A stretch of 64,000 bases of DNA, taken from positions 71,601,558 through 71,665,557 of the forward strand of contig NC_134825.1 in the NCBI RefSeq assembly GCF_004210375.1, read 5' to 3'. Made by a program: the position numbers and the translations under genes. Shown one piece after another: positions 22,806 through 34,062 of this stretch. Below the pieces are notes generated by a model. It did no database searches and had not been told where the DNA came from. It was given only the letters and a program-made list of their open reading frames with translations. Position 1 is the stretch's first letter. The number at the start of each line of letters is the position of its first letter. Source of the DNA: Tachypleus tridentatus. Lineage: Eukaryota; Arthropoda; Merostomata; Xiphosura; Limulidae.

Positions 22806-23545
22806 CAAAATCAAACCAGTCGTATGAGTACCCTAACTTTTATTGTTTTATTGATTAAATTGACATCTGATTTTCAGTTGGGCACTTTTTTATTTGACAG
22901 TTTTTGATTAACTAACTATACATCCAGACTTTAGCTGAATACATGTGATTTTGATAGTGTTTTCACTTGTTAAAGAACGGCAAGCTGTTACATTTGTGCT
23001 ACTAGCTGTTTATATTACTGATTACATATAATGATATTCATTAAAATATAATCCATTACCCCAAAACTTGCCCAAGGAACAGAATTCAGTGTTGAAAAAT
23101 ATAATAAGCCTGATGCTAATATCACATCATAAGTATAATTAATTATGATCATTCTTCGCCAACATTTTTTATCAACTACATTTCCCTGCGCCAATAATAC
23201 GAAGGTGTGAATCGCTTATACCCGTTTCAATTTTATTACTCATCAGGGATCTTTACCAGCCTACCATCAAATTGAAATTCTTTTCGGCAAGATTAGAGTA
23301 AATTAATTTATGAGACTTCGAGCATGTTTAAATACATCAATTGAAAGGGTTTGATCTTCTGAGTCGAAAACTATAATAAGATATTAAATCGGTCAAGAGA
23401 TGAAGGAGCTATGAGCTAAAAGTTTGTACACAATCAAAACTCGGAGCCATTCTATGAGCCACTATGCCGCAACTAAAAAATATAATAAGCTTAACACTAA
23501 TATCTTGTGACAAGTATGTATATGAATAGCATTGTCTGTTCATGT
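22806..23545. other. Unassigned AT-rich sequence
   Basis: No gene or SINE recognised. Confidence 0.3.
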
Positions 23546-23910
23546 AACTATTTCTAGGGTTGGATGGATATTCACGAAAATTGGTTATTAGGTTCATGCG
23601 GATGTATACAAATAAATTTTCAGTTTTGCTTTTTGTGGATTTGTATTAACATTTTGTTTTCTTTACTACTACTTTGCTTCTGTAAATGGATTTTCATCAA
23701 ATTTAATATGAAAAATTTATTGGTCAAATTTTTAGTTTTGTATTTTGAGTTTTTTTATTTTTATCGACATTTTTGCGTTTTTTATCACTACTTTGCTCCC
23801 TCCAAATAGATCTTCATCACATATGTTTTGGAGTTTCATTGAATTCATGAGAAGATAAATGCGAATTTATGGTTTTACATTTTGTCTTTTTTATGGATGT
23901 TTCTGCTTTT
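23546..23910. repeat. Degenerate tandem repeat, period about 120 bp
   Basis: Three diverged units share ACTACTTTGCT(C/T)C, AAATGGATTTTCATCA and a TTTTGTATTTTG-type run followed by TTTTTTAT..ATTTTTGC. The spacing of the ACTTTGCT landmark is close to 120 bp (about 23670 and 23790). An 81-codon ORF spanning part of it is a composition effect. Confidence 0.5.
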
Positions 23911-24278
23911 TTTATAGTAACATATAATAAAAGCAACATTTCATGTCTTACGGTAACCTTTCATTAATAATTAATGCATATATCGTCCATCCGGGGGACT
24001 GGTACTAATGTTTAATATAATCAAGTTTCGCAAACTTGTAAAGTTCATTCATACCATTAAAAAAACAAATTTGTTTTGTCAGTGAGAACTAAACACTAAC
24101 CTTTCACTTTTATTTTGTTTATACTTGTTTTGAATCGTACTTTAGTCATTCTGGCTCTGTATAAAAAGTAACGTTGTTGTCCAGACGTTATGACGATATT
24201 ATTGCACTATTTTCAACAACCTACTTGATTATATATTTAAAAATGGCTGGTATGAGTACAGAAGGCACTAGTAGAGGA

Positions 24279-24320
24279 GCGAACAACGTTTGGGTCTTCT
24301 TCGGTCATCGTAAGGTTCGC
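24279..24320 (-). ncRNA. Mutated hammerhead-like motif in PLE terminus
   Basis: Aligned with the 9.5 kb motif, the core reads CTTACGA instead of CTGACGA and the GAAA box reads CAAA. The outer helix I bases GCGAAC/GTTCGC remain complementary. Expected to be inactive. Confidence 0.4.
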
Positions 24321-24566
24321 AAAGAAAGAAAGGGTTGCTGACCGGTAGCTGACCACATGTTTGAAAGCGGTTGTGTAATTGAGTGTAGGAATGTAGAAGG
24401 CGTGATTAGATGTTGGATATATATATCAATATCGGTATAAAGGAGTTCCTTTGTACTGGTTTATTTTGGGCTTGAGTTGTTGCATAAATAAGGCTTTTTT
24501 TAATTTTGTGTTTGTTTCTTTATTTAGTATTTGGGTGTTTTCTATGGTTATGTTGTGTTTATTTGA

Positions 24567-24797
24567 TTAGCAGTGATCGAAAACGTGTGAAGATGACTTT
24601 TTGTGTTCTTTGAGTCTGGTTTCCATTTTGCTACTTGTTTCTTCAACATAGAAGTCGTGGCAGTTATTACATTGTATTTGATAAATAATGTTGGTGTGGT
24701 GTTTGTCAGTGTAGTTTTTAAATAGTATATAACTTAGTTTTGTGCCTGGTTTTTGAATAAATTTGGTATTAACTGGAATGTCATATTTTGTTGCCAA
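24567..24797 (-). pseudogene. PLE GIY-YIG endonuclease fragment
   Basis: A 76-codon open segment (KYDIPVNTKFIQKPGTK, then IIYQIQCNNCHDFYVEET) matches the nuclease of the other two PLE copies. The two cysteines of the CxxC, the following histidine and the terminal HVFDHC region are kept. The family FYIGET motif is FYVEET, so the conserved glycine is lost. A stop after DHC cuts the tail, and upstream linker sequence is out of frame. Confidence 0.85.
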
Positions 24798-24923
24798 ATG
24801 TTGGTTATTTTTCTTCTGGTGTCAGGAATATATGGTATGCAGTGGTATACGGTTTCATGATTTTTTAAATCGTGGGGTATATTTACTTTTGTTAGTTGAT
24901 TTTGCTTTTGTCTAAATGTGTAC

Positions 24924-25318
24924 TTCTTATTAAGAATAAATTTTCGATACTTCCTTGGATCTATGTTTATATATATCTTTCTCTATTTGTTAAAATAATT
25001 ATTTGATCCCAAGAATTAAACTGTTTGCTAGTTTGTTATACGGTTTCTGCTTTTTATAAGTTTAAAGCAACGTATATTTTAAATTATTCAATGTAAGAAC
25101 GCAAGGGGTCGTTTTTTTAGATTAAAGAAAAAAGGTTTTACAAATATCGGGGTGGTCCTAGATTTACGGTCACGTGAAAGAAGGACGTAGTGTAAAATTA
25201 CGTTGGAGTATTCAGACTTGTTAATTAGTGACCTACAAAACTTGTTAATTCGGTGAGATTGTTACTACACGTCAAACTGGTAGACACAACGTTTTGAAGA
25301 AGGAAGGAATGATTGTTT
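24924..25318. other. Unassigned AT-rich sequence
   Basis: Nothing recognised beyond the broken PLE edge. Confidence 0.25.
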
Positions 25319-25328
25319 CCTATAGAAG

Positions 25329-25446
25329 GTCTCTCGGTGGAACAGTGATTAGTCTGTATCTTACAACCCTAACATCAGGCGTTTGATTCCCTTCAGTAGA
25401 CACAGCAAATATCCCGAAGCCGCTGTGGTATCAGAAAACACACATT
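25329..25446 (+). mobile_element. SINE-C copy, 9-bp TSD
   Basis: CTATAGAAG flanks the copy (25320-25328 and 25447-25455). Head GGAACAGTGATTAGTC, B-box area GCGTTTGATTCCC, tail CGCTGTGGTATCAG followed by AAAACACACA. Diverged. Confidence 0.8.
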
Positions 25447-25455
25447 CTATAGAAG

Positions 25456-25842
25456 TAGAAAACCTCCTAATTTTAGAAAAAAATACAAGGTTTTCAAACT
25501 TGATTATCATCTTCAAATGAGTCTCAAGTTGTCTTTTGCAGTTTTTCTTGATTCGTTTCTCGATCTCTACTTTTCTCTTCCTAATTCTTTCTTATTCTTT
25601 GGTTGGTCATCAAACTGTAACAACCAGTTTTAAATTATTTTTAAATAAAGCTTCTCCTTTATCACTTTAGTCAATTATGAAAAGTGACCTGTTCGATGCT
25701 CTGAACGTTGTACATTTTCAAATTAGTATTCTCGATATTTGAGCAGGTATAAAATAATTGTAATAATTAAATGGTGAGTTAATAATTCTTATTAAAATAT
25801 TGGGGTTCTTAATTTAACGTTTGTGCTGTCATTTGGTAAAAG
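25456..25842. other. Unassigned AT-rich sequence
   Basis: Nothing recognised. Confidence 0.25.
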
Positions 25843-26110
25843 GGCCCGTAATGGCTAAGTGGTTAGGAAGCTCGATTCGTAATCTGAAGGTCGTGAATTC
25901 GAATCCCGTCACATCAGATATACTCGCTCTTTCAGCCATGGGGGCATTATGTTATGTTCAATTTCACTATACGTTGGTAGAAAAGTAGCTCAAGAGTTGG
26001 CGGGAAAGTGATGACTAGCTGTCATTCCTCTAGTTTTACACTGCTAAATTAGGGACGGGTAACACAGGTTGCACCCGTGTAGCTTTGGGCGTAATTCAAA
26101 GCAAACAAAC
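25843..26110 (+). mobile_element. SINE-A copy, diverged
   Basis: Starts GGCCCGTAATGGCTAAGTGG; B-box area GAATTCGAATCCCG; tail TGTAGCTTTGGGCGTAATTC then CAAACAAACAAC. Many substitutions point to an old copy. Confidence 0.9.
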
Positions 26111-26735
26111 AACAATAAACACGTGGCTATGATTCTGGAATTTTCTCCAAGGTTTAAGAAAATATTAATCGAGAGCGCTTTAGGCTGGAGTTAGTAACTG
26201 AATTTGTTAGCCAGTTGAGTAATTAGTATATGATTTATTCAGTTTGATGCTGTTAGTTAGTTGGTTAATTCAGCGAGGTAAATTTTGTGTTTGTGTTTGC
26301 GACGATGTACGAGAAATGCAAAGTAGCAAGTAAGTGGAATTTCTGTCCAAACGTGATTTGTATTTGCAAAATTACAGAAAACAGTGAAGACTAAAACTTC
26401 TAGAACTGGCGAAAATAACGGTTATTATTTTTTAGCGCAAAGTTACACAATGGACTATAGGTGCTTTGTCTGTAGTTTCCCGTTATTACATTTAACTTTG
26501 ACCTACCCGAGAAGTAAAGAAGTAAAAATTCTTTTTGTTAACATTAAATAGATTGGAATATTATTTTTTTTTAGCTTTTCGAAAGAACCTCCCAAATAAT
26601 TAAAAATATTATAGCAGTATACTAGTTTATTGGCTTATTTTATTGGTCATTCAATAAGTATTTTAATTTTCTACCTTGAACGAACAGCGTTTGCATATTG
26701 GCTAAATGGCAAGGCCACACATCCCAAGATTAAAA
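26111..26735. other. Unassigned AT-rich sequence
   Basis: A short SINE-B-like tail (GCGCAAAGTTACACAATGGAC) near 26433-26455 is the only repeat trace. Confidence 0.3.
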
Positions 26736-26746
26736 CATATCTGTTC

Positions 26747-26871
26747 TTGCCCACCAGTGGCACAGCGGTATGTCTGCGGACTTACTACGTTATGAACCGG
26801 GTTTCGATACCCGTGGTGGGCAGAACACAGATAGCTTATTGTGTAGCTTTGTACTTAATTCAAAACAACAG
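26747..26871 (+). mobile_element. SINE-B copy, 11-bp TSD
   Basis: CATATCTGTTC flanks it (26736-26746 and 26872-26882). Head CCAGTGGCACAGCGGTATGTC, B box GGGTTTCGATACCC, tail GTGTAGCTTTGTACTTAATTC. A 127-codon ORF crosses this SINE and the next repeat and is not a gene. Confidence 0.95.
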
Positions 26872-26923
26872 CATATCTGTTCCTAATTTAGAATTACTAA
26901 CTAGAAGGCAGTCAATTATTTAC

Positions 26924-27010
26924 GCCCACTGCCACCGCTTAAGTCAAATAATAAGATTCACTTTCACTATTATACTTATTAATATTATAATATTATATAT
27001 TATATTTCAC
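26924..27010 (+). repeat. 5' extension 1 shared with 9205-9289
   Basis: Begins GCCCACTGCCACCGCTTAAG and runs into the SINE-A head with almost no difference from the reverse complement of 9205-9289, apart from an expanded ATTATA tract. Confidence 0.9.
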
Positions 27011-27285
27011 TGACATGATCAGGTAGTTAAGGCGCTCGACTCGTAATCCGAGGGTCGCGGGTTCGAATTCCTGTCACACCAAACATGCTCACCCTTTCAG
27101 CAGTGGGGGCGTTATAACGTGACGGTCATTCCCACTTTTCGTTAGTAAAACGTAGCCCAAGAGTTGGTGGTGGGTGGTGGTAACTAGCTGCCTTCCCTCT
27201 CGTCTTGCACTGCTAAATTAGAGACGGCTGGCGCAGATAGTCTTCGTGTAGCTTTGCGCGAAATTTAAAACAAGCCAAACCAAAC
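27010..27285 (+). mobile_element. SINE-A copy with extended 5' flank
   Basis: Starts TGACATGATCAGGTAGTTAAGG; B box GGTTCGAATTCCTG; CTCACCCTTTCAGCAGTGGGG. These private bases match the copy at 8942-9212. Tail GCGCGAAATTTAAAACAAGCC. Confidence 0.95.
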
Positions 27286-27601
27286 ACTATTTTTCAGTGC
27301 TCTCAGTTAAAAGTGCGGAGCGTATTTAGCTATAATAACGTCTCGAACCCTCAACACTTTGACATGCCGCCCGACACGTCAGCTTCTATACCACGCCCGG
27401 CCAAACTGCAACTGGGTGTTTTTATATTACCAGAAAATGTCGTTTTTCTCTGTTTGTTTAACGTCTATTTCCTGTTATTGCACTTCAACAAAAGTTGCGC
27501 TTCATTAAATTTTAGTTCTATTTTCATGCTGAAAATTTTATTTCTTAAATAAAAACTACGTGTTTGTTAAACGTTTTCAGCGTTTTTTATTTGTTTATTT
27601 A

Positions 27602-27717
27602 GAATTAAGCACAAAGCTACACAATGTGCTATTTGTGCTCTGTCCATCACAGGTATCAAAACCCGGTTTCTCGCGGTGTGAGTCCGCAGACACGCCTCTG
27701 TGCCACTAAAGGAGGGG
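27602..27717 (-). mobile_element. SINE-B copy
   Basis: Tail AATTAAGCACAAAGCTACAC, B-box region GGTATCAAAACCCGG, head TCCGCAGACACGCCTCTGTG. Near full length, no clear target-site duplication. Confidence 0.9.
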
Positions 27718-27805
27718 GTGTCAGAGTTCTTAGAGTCAGCGTGTAAAAGATGTTTTTAAAATTAAATAAAAAAACATTCCGATATTTCACTCAAGATACT
27801 AAATG

Positions 27806-28080
27806 CGGGTCCCGTCATGGCCAAGCGTGTTAAGGCTTGCGACTCGTAATCTGAGGGTCGCGGGTTCGCATCCCCGTCAGGCCAAACATGTTCGCCCTTT
27901 CAGCCGTATGGGCGTTATAATGTGACGGTCAATCCCACTATTCGTTGATAAAAGAGTAGCCCAAGAGTTGGCGATGGTTGGTGATGACTAGCTGCCTTCC
28001 CTCTAGTCTTACACTGCTAAATTAGGGACGGCTAGCACAGATAGCCCTCGAGTAGCTTTGTGCGAAATTCAAAAACAAAC
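27806..28080 (+). mobile_element. SINE-A copy, GTTCGCATCC subfamily
   Basis: GGGTCCCGTCATGGCCAAGC, GGCTTGCGACTCGTAATC, B box GGTTCGCATCCCC, tail GAGTAGCTTTGTGCGAAATTC. An imperfect duplication AGATACTAAATGC / AGATATGAATGC flanks it. Confidence 0.93.
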
Positions 28081-28085
28081 AAAAT

Positions 28086-29666
28086 AAAAAAAGATATGAA
28101 TGCATTCTAAAACACATGCTACCGATCAGGTTTCGTTTAATAATTCACGTTATGGAGAAAAAGACAAGTGAGACACAAAGAACTATTTCCAATCTAATCC
28201 ACATTCTTGTCATTGAAACACCACGTGCTATCCAATGCAGCTAGAAGATTGACAGAAAAACGATCGTCGACAGAAAAGTCATTTTGATAATTTTGGATTA
28301 GAAATGCCAAATACTCGAAGGAGTGGATGATTGTATAGGTCTGAATAAAATACGGTCGAACCTATTGTTTACTACATTATTGTTACCACTGAAAGAATGA
28401 ATTGACTGAAGCTCAGTACAGTTGTCAAGTTGATTCAGATTAGTGAGATGTCAACTGGAAAAAAAAAGGGAAACGTGCAGCAGTAGAAGTGTAGTGTGTT
28501 TTTACAAAAGTGAAAAAAAAAGTGTCTTACACAAAGACCTTCCCGTTTTGAAAATTTATGGTCAGTATCACATCAGTCCAATATGGTTAAGTGTTACGAG
28601 TTATGTGAGACTGCAGTCGTAAACCAGCTCAACCAGTCATGTATGTAGCTTTTCTTTTTCTTCTATGTCCTTAAGAGAACAGTAACAACTTCTTCTGTGT
28701 GTATCTTTGTCATTACTCATGAGATAACCTAAAGAACCCCCTGCAACTCTATGTACAAGGAAACATCACTGAATTCTTGTAATATATTTTGTTGGCCAAA
28801 TATTAATGACACTGTGTCTAGTTCTTTATTTCTTTCTAAACCTTCTTTCCCTCGACTCTACAAAGACAGAGGGGAACTATTCCATTTTTAAGTTATCTCA
28901 TACTTTGGGCTTTTCAAAACATAACCATTGCAGTCTTCTATACTAACCACACCGTTTTGTATTTCAAAGCTATTCCATAAGGTTTGTCGTTGTTTGCCTT
29001 TTCTAAGTTTGTATACTTGTTTCGAAGGTTGGAATCTGTACCGTTGTTACACTTTATAATTAGAGATATCCTGTCATCTTTCTCAAGAAAACATTTTTTA
29101 ATTTATAGAACTTGCAATATAACTGACTGTAAACAGAAGTTTGATCTTTTTACATGCCGTATTTTAAATACTCAAAATATTATATTTTTTTTAGTTCGAA
29201 AACTCCAACATTCACAAAATAAATTGTACCTGGGATGATAGAGTTTATGAATGGACAAACTGAATTGATAAAATAAATCGGCAGCTAAAATTTGAAAGTT
29301 ATTTAAAATAAAACACTCCTATTACAATTCAATTATATATGATAATATATAAGCGGAGTTATCACCAAAAAATTACCTTGAGGAGTTGTTGATAATATTC
29401 TATATTTTATATATTGTTCAAAGTAATTTAGAACTAAAAATGTTTCACCGTAAGGAATAAGTGTGTTCTTGCTTTCATTAGATTTAAAATTTTATAATAT
29501 TTCATTCTTTTTTAATTGAACAGGAAATATTCAAATAGATTTTCGTTCCCCTTTTCGGAAGTCCCTTGAGATTATACATTAACCAATCAACTCAAATAAG
29601 TTGTTTTTATGTTAATTCTACTGATCACCCTTTTGTGAATAATTTAAAAAAAATTCAGTCATTGAT
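28086..29666. other. Unassigned AT-rich sequence
   Basis: An 84-codon ORF at 28984-29238 shows no domain. No SINE or tandem repeat recognised. Confidence 0.3.
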
Positions 29667-29930
29667 TTGAATTTCGTACAAAACTACACGAGTGCTATCT
29701 CTATTAACCGTCCCTAATTTAGCAGTGTAAGGCTAGAGGGAAGACAGCTAGTCATAACCACCCACCGCTAACTCTTAAGCAGCTTTTTATCAAAGAATAA
29801 TGGGATTGACTGCAACATTATAACGCCCTCACGGCTGAAAGGGCGAGTATGTTTGGTGTAACGGCGGATTCGAACGCGCGGCCCTCGGATTACGAGTCGA
29901 GTGCCCTAACCACCTGGCCATGCTAGGCCT
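29667..29930 (-). mobile_element. SINE-A copy with extended 5' flank shared with 33.8 kb
   Basis: Reverse orientation, from tail (GAATTTCGTACAAAACTACACG) to head (CACCTGGCCATGCTAGGCC). B-box region GGATTCGAACGCGCG is mutated. Beyond the head, similarity with the 33.8 kb copy continues to about 30060. Confidence 0.93.
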
Positions 29931-30060
29931 CCATTTTCAGAAACCTAACTGTTATCAGCTCTACTCTTCTTACATTTCAGTTTTCTTTTTCATAATCCAT
30001 TTAAACGAAACACATGGTTTGTAAAGTATTTAGATAAATAACAGTTTGAGATTATCATTT
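29931..30060 (-). repeat. 5' extension 2 shared with 33757-33882
   Basis: On the - strand, about 130 bp upstream of the SINE-A head matches 33757-33882 (AAAATGATAATCTCAAAC, ACCATGTGTTTCGTT, AGAGCTGATAACAGTTAGG, GAAAATGGAGG) with scattered changes. It is sandwiched between two SINE-A copies lying head to head. Confidence 0.9.
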
Positions 30061-30063
30061 TTG

Positions 30064-30271
30064 CAGGCACTCGACTCGTAATCCGCCCTTTCAGTCATGG
30101 GGGCATTATAATGTGACTGTCAATCCCACTATTCATCGGTAAAAGAGTAACCCAAGAGTTGGTGGTGGGTTATGATGACTAGCTGCCTTCCTTCTAGTCT
30201 TACACTGAAAAATTAGGGACGGCTAGCACAGATAGCCCTCGTGTAGCTTTGAGCGAAATTCAAACCAAACC
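30064..30271 (+). mobile_element. SINE-A copy, 5'-truncated, B box deleted
   Basis: Starts GCAGGCACTCGACTCGTAATCC and jumps straight to GCCCTTTCAGTCATGGGGG, so the B-box segment is missing. Body and tail (TGTAGCTTTGAGCGAAATTC) are complete. Confidence 0.9.
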
Positions 30272-31033
30272 GAAAATGGAAGCATTTAGCTTAAAATGCT
30301 GTTATACTTGACACTTAACATCAAGTACCATTCCGCACAGCTATTATTATTCTAATTCAAAAGTATTAAAACGTTTTTCTGGATCTTTATAAATATTATT
30401 TGTTTTTGTAAAACTATCTAATTTTACAAATAAGCAGATAGAATGTTGTTTATTTTGATGAAACTTTGCAGAACGGACGGTAACTGCCTGTTGTGGAGAC
30501 ACAAGTGTGGAGGACAAAGTTTCGAAAGTCTTCTGCCTTTCCCTTTGAAAGCCTTCGAGTTGTTTAATTTGTTGATGTAATTTGACTGATTTACTTTAAA
30601 GTACGAAATAGGGCTCCAACATGCTCAGTTTCGGATGAAGTTAATACATAACATAACATCTTAATATAAAGAAAAACACACTTACCAGGAAGTTTCTATA
30701 AAATGAAATTATCGTATACTGGAGTTAAAAATATAATCAAAAATACAATACATCTAATACTACTGGTGACAATAGCAGGCTTGGACGACTATTAATTAAT
30801 CTTTCCGGATCTGACGTTAAGTGTATTAGGCTTGCATCTCAGAACGGTTCTGTATATGTGTTAGGCTTTAGCGTGTTGCTAAACAAGAAAAGACGAAAAC
30901 GATTTTTTTAAGTCTACCACCATTTTATACGTAACAGATATTGTACATTTCTTTACTTTAAAACGTTTAACAAAAAAAAACAAAAAAACAGCACGAGATC
31001 ATCCTTTAGATACGAAGGAGCTTCAAACTTTAA
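30272..31033. other. Unassigned AT-rich sequence
   Basis: Nothing recognised. Confidence 0.25.
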
Positions 31034-31275
31034 AGGCCAGGCGTGGTCTAATTATTGACATGTCATACTGGGAACCCGTCCCTTGGCCACAAAATGGGGC
31101 TCTGCACTTTTGAGGGTGGGCGCGCTATAAGAACGACTATTTGATTAGAGTAGCCCAAAAGCTGATACTGAATGCTATTGACTAGATGGCTTCCATCTAG
31201 TCCGTCAATTAAAAATTAGTGATGATTAGTGCAGGTTAGCCCTTGCGAAGTTTTGTACGAATACACGAAACAAAA
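31034..31275 (+). mobile_element. Ancient SINE-A-like copy
   Basis: GGCCAGGCGTGG head, then GGGTGGGCGCGCTATAAGAACG, TAGAGTAGCCCAAAAGC, GACTAGATGGCTTCCATCTAGTC and GTGCAGGTTAGCCCTTGCG. The order matches SINE-A throughout but with heavy divergence and changed joints, so it could be an older subfamily. Confidence 0.7.
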
Positions 31276-32316
31276 AGACAGCTTCAAATTTAAACAAAAC
31301 TAGGGAGAAAACTTCAGATTACACTGTAAAGTAATAATGACGTAAAAGATATAATTTATGACATCTCCTACCACCTGAGCTAGGCGCCCATGGTAAGGCA
31401 TATATTATTTATGACGGGAAATATCGTTAGGAGATGCAGATAACAGTGAACACATGAGAATAATTAGATACACTTATCTCACTGACACAGGTCCATGCTC
31501 TACTTTTGTTAACTAATGAGATATATTGTTTCTATATTAAAGCATAAGGCTACAATTTTTATATTAGTTCACAAGATATTGGTCACAATTTCAACAACGG
31601 TATTCATGTGTTGCATCCTATGGAATAATACTTCCATAGAAAAAATGAAAGTTTTCCAATGGATTACATAACACCAAAAATATAATATATTCGTATGAAC
31701 AAGAGTTCTCCACAATGGATTATATAACACCAGAAGAATCAGATATTCGTATTAAAACATAACTTCTGTGTTGTTGTTTCTATACGATTTGTCTCTTCTT
31801 TCGCAATTTCACAAAAAAGAAACGAGATTATGTGTATTAACTGTATAAGTTGGCATAAAATACACTTATAAAAATCCTAGGATATTTCTTTGTATTGACA
31901 TAATACTTTCATTCCTGCTTATATAAAAGTGGAATACTTATAGACACATTTTATATATTCCTATAAGTTGTGAATTACAAACAGAAAAACAAAGTAGGCA
32001 TACACTGCATGTTGGTCACCCACGTGTAAGGTTGTACAGAGGAAGTTTTATCACACTATGCCCACTCCTATCTTGTTTCCTAACTTTTTAGTGAACCCAT
32101 TTCTACACTTGAAATTTTTTGAAATATTTTTCCCACTTGTTCATACATATTTTAAATACAAGTTGACATGACTCTAGGCATCATTTATAAATTTGTGTTG
32201 CTGTTCTGTACGTATTATAACCATAATATTACGTTACGTATTAAATGCTTTACGAACGTAACCTTGATTTAATTTACAATTCGTATTATAAATTCTTTCC
32301 AGAAAAGCGTAGCTTG
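31276..32316. other. Unassigned AT-rich sequence
   Basis: A diverged direct repeat of about 55 bp lies at about 31651-31755 (AATGGATTA.ATAACACCA twice, each followed by ATTCGTAT). Otherwise nothing recognised. Confidence 0.35.
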
Positions 32317-32408
32317 TCTGCTAGCCTAGATAGGTGAAGTTTCTCTCATGGCTCATCTTACGTCTGCTAGCCTAGATAGGTGAAGTTTCTCTCATGGCTC
32401 ATCTTACG
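32317..32408. repeat. Exact 46-bp tandem duplication
   Basis: Two abutting copies starting TCTGCTAGCCTAGATAGG and ending GGCTCATCTTACG (32317-32362 and 32363-32408) show no difference that I can find, which suggests a recent event or an assembly artefact. Confidence 0.93.
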
Positions 32409-32914
32409 TTAGTTTGCCTCATACTACTCACAGTTTCCAGATCTTGTTATACAGTGCAGTCGTCAAGGAGACCAAACTCCACTGTTTCATTTGATCACAC
32501 TTATTCACTATAAAGAGTGAGGTAGCGAACGTATGTATTTTAAAATGGCATCCTGTTAAAGGTATTACTTGATGTACGTCAAATAACTATTTTTTATGAT
32601 GTTTAATAGAGAAACAAGTTACCAGCAACGCTTGATCTCTGTGCTATTATTCTATTTGGTGCACTTATAACTGTGATAAGTCTGTTTCGTACGAAGGTAA
32701 AAGCGTTAAACAATATAAGACCGTCAGTGAGAACGAGAAATTTGTGGTTTTGTTTTAATATTTTTTGTATGGGCTCAGTTGTATGACTTGTAATTTTTCA
32801 TACCATCTAAGGGTGTTTCTCAAATACTTTTGAAGATTTATTATTTGGTTGGTAAATGTATATAAAGTAAAGAGTTCGTTTTGTATTATGTATCAGCCCC
32901 AATCCCCATTATAA
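32409..32914. other. Unassigned AT-rich sequence
   Basis: Nothing recognised. Confidence 0.25.
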
Positions 32915-33190
32915 GGGCCCAGCATGGCCAGGGGTTAAGGCACTCGACTCGTAATCTGAGGGTCTCAGTTTTGAATCCCCGTCCCACCAAACATGATCGC
33001 CCTTTTAGGCGTAGGGGCATTATAATGTAATGGTCAATTCCACTATTCTTTGGTAAAAGAGTAGCTCAAGAGTTGGCGGTGGATGGTGATAACTAGCTGC
33101 CTTCCCTCTAGTCTTACACTGCTAAATTAGAAACGGCTAGCACAGATAGCCCTCGTTTAGCTTTGCGCGAAATTCAAAAACAAACAACAA
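32915..33190 (+). mobile_element. SINE-A copy
   Basis: GGGCCCAGCATGGCCAGGGG, B-box area AGTTTTGAATCCCC (mutated), complete body, tail TTAGCTTTGCGCGAAATTC then AAAAACAAACAAC. Confidence 0.93.
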
Positions 33191-33756
33191 TCTTTCGTGA
33201 AAAAAAAAAAAAGCATCTTAATTCTCGTATTTTCGAATATCTTCTATTCTTTGATCTGGGGACCATCATATTTAAAGTAGGAATTTGGTTCAATGATATA
33301 ATTGTATTATTAATTATTTATACATCGTAACTAAGTTTGTTCCAATAAAATCTTTGCTATTATAAAATTTCTTTTAAAGTTTATTTAAAATTAAAATAAC
33401 GTTACTCTTTAAGCATATCGTCTTGTGTTGTGTAATTATTTTGATTACTTGTGCAAGTTATTCATAAAAGATTTTCCTACACAGCACGATTGCCATAATT
33501 CAATTTTACAGTCTTCAATTTTATCAGCCTTAAATATTTATAGAGGACATTCACGAACTGCCTCAGGATATGTTATGGCACTTGAAAAATAATTGTATAA
33601 GATTTGGTTCTTCGTACTTTTAACTACCTGCCACGTGGCTTCAAGGAGCTTCATAAACACGAGCATAAAAAATAGTGTCTTCTTTATCATCCATGAATAT
33701 AAGAAACCTACTCATTCTCCTGTACAAAAAAATGTTCACCATAAAATACAGCAAAA
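33191..33756. other. Unassigned AT-rich sequence
   Basis: Nothing recognised. Confidence 0.25.
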
Positions 33757-33882
33757 ATGATAATCTCAAACATTTATTTATCTAAATACGTTATAAACCA
33801 TGTGTTTCGTTAAAATGAATTCTAAAAAAACTGAAATGTAAGTAGAGTAGAGCTGATAACAGTTAGGTTTCCGAAAATGGAG
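33757..33882 (+). repeat. 5' extension 2 shared with 29931-30060
   Basis: Starts AAAATGATAATCTCAAAC and ends AGAGCTGATAACAGTTAGG..CGAAAATGGAGG immediately before a SINE-A head. Homologous to the reverse complement of 29931-30060. Confidence 0.9.
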
Positions 33883-34062
33883 GTCCGGCATGGCCAGGAG
33901 GTTAAAGCACTCGACTCGTGACCTGAGTTACGGTCAATCCCACTATTCGTTGGTGAAAGAGTAGCCCAAGAGTTGGCGGTGGATGGTGAGGACTAGCTGC
34001 ATTCCTCTAGCCTTAAACTGCTAAATTTTTGTAGCTTTGCGTGAAATTCAAAACAAAACAAA
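33883..34062 (+). mobile_element. SINE-A copy with two internal deletions
   Basis: TCCGGCATGGCCAGGAGG to GACTCGTGACCTGAG, then directly TTACGGTCAATCCC: the B box and the CTCGCCC region are lost. A second gap removes GAGGGACGGC...CCCTCG before TTTGTAGCTTTGCGTG. Preceded by extension 2. Confidence 0.9.

Larger units (their letters stand above)
24245..24923 (-). mobile_element. Penelope-like element, 3' fragment
   Basis: Reverse-orientation 3' end of the same family as at 9.4 kb: terminal repeat (GAGCGAACAACGTTTGGG), then the endonuclease and part of the linker. It breaks off in the linker at about 24923, so the whole reverse transcriptase is absent. Confidence 0.85.

Noticed and set aside
26630..27013. 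127-codon + strand ORF
   Set aside because: It crosses a SINE-B with its target-site duplication and then extension 1 of a SINE-A, so it is a chance frame through repeats.
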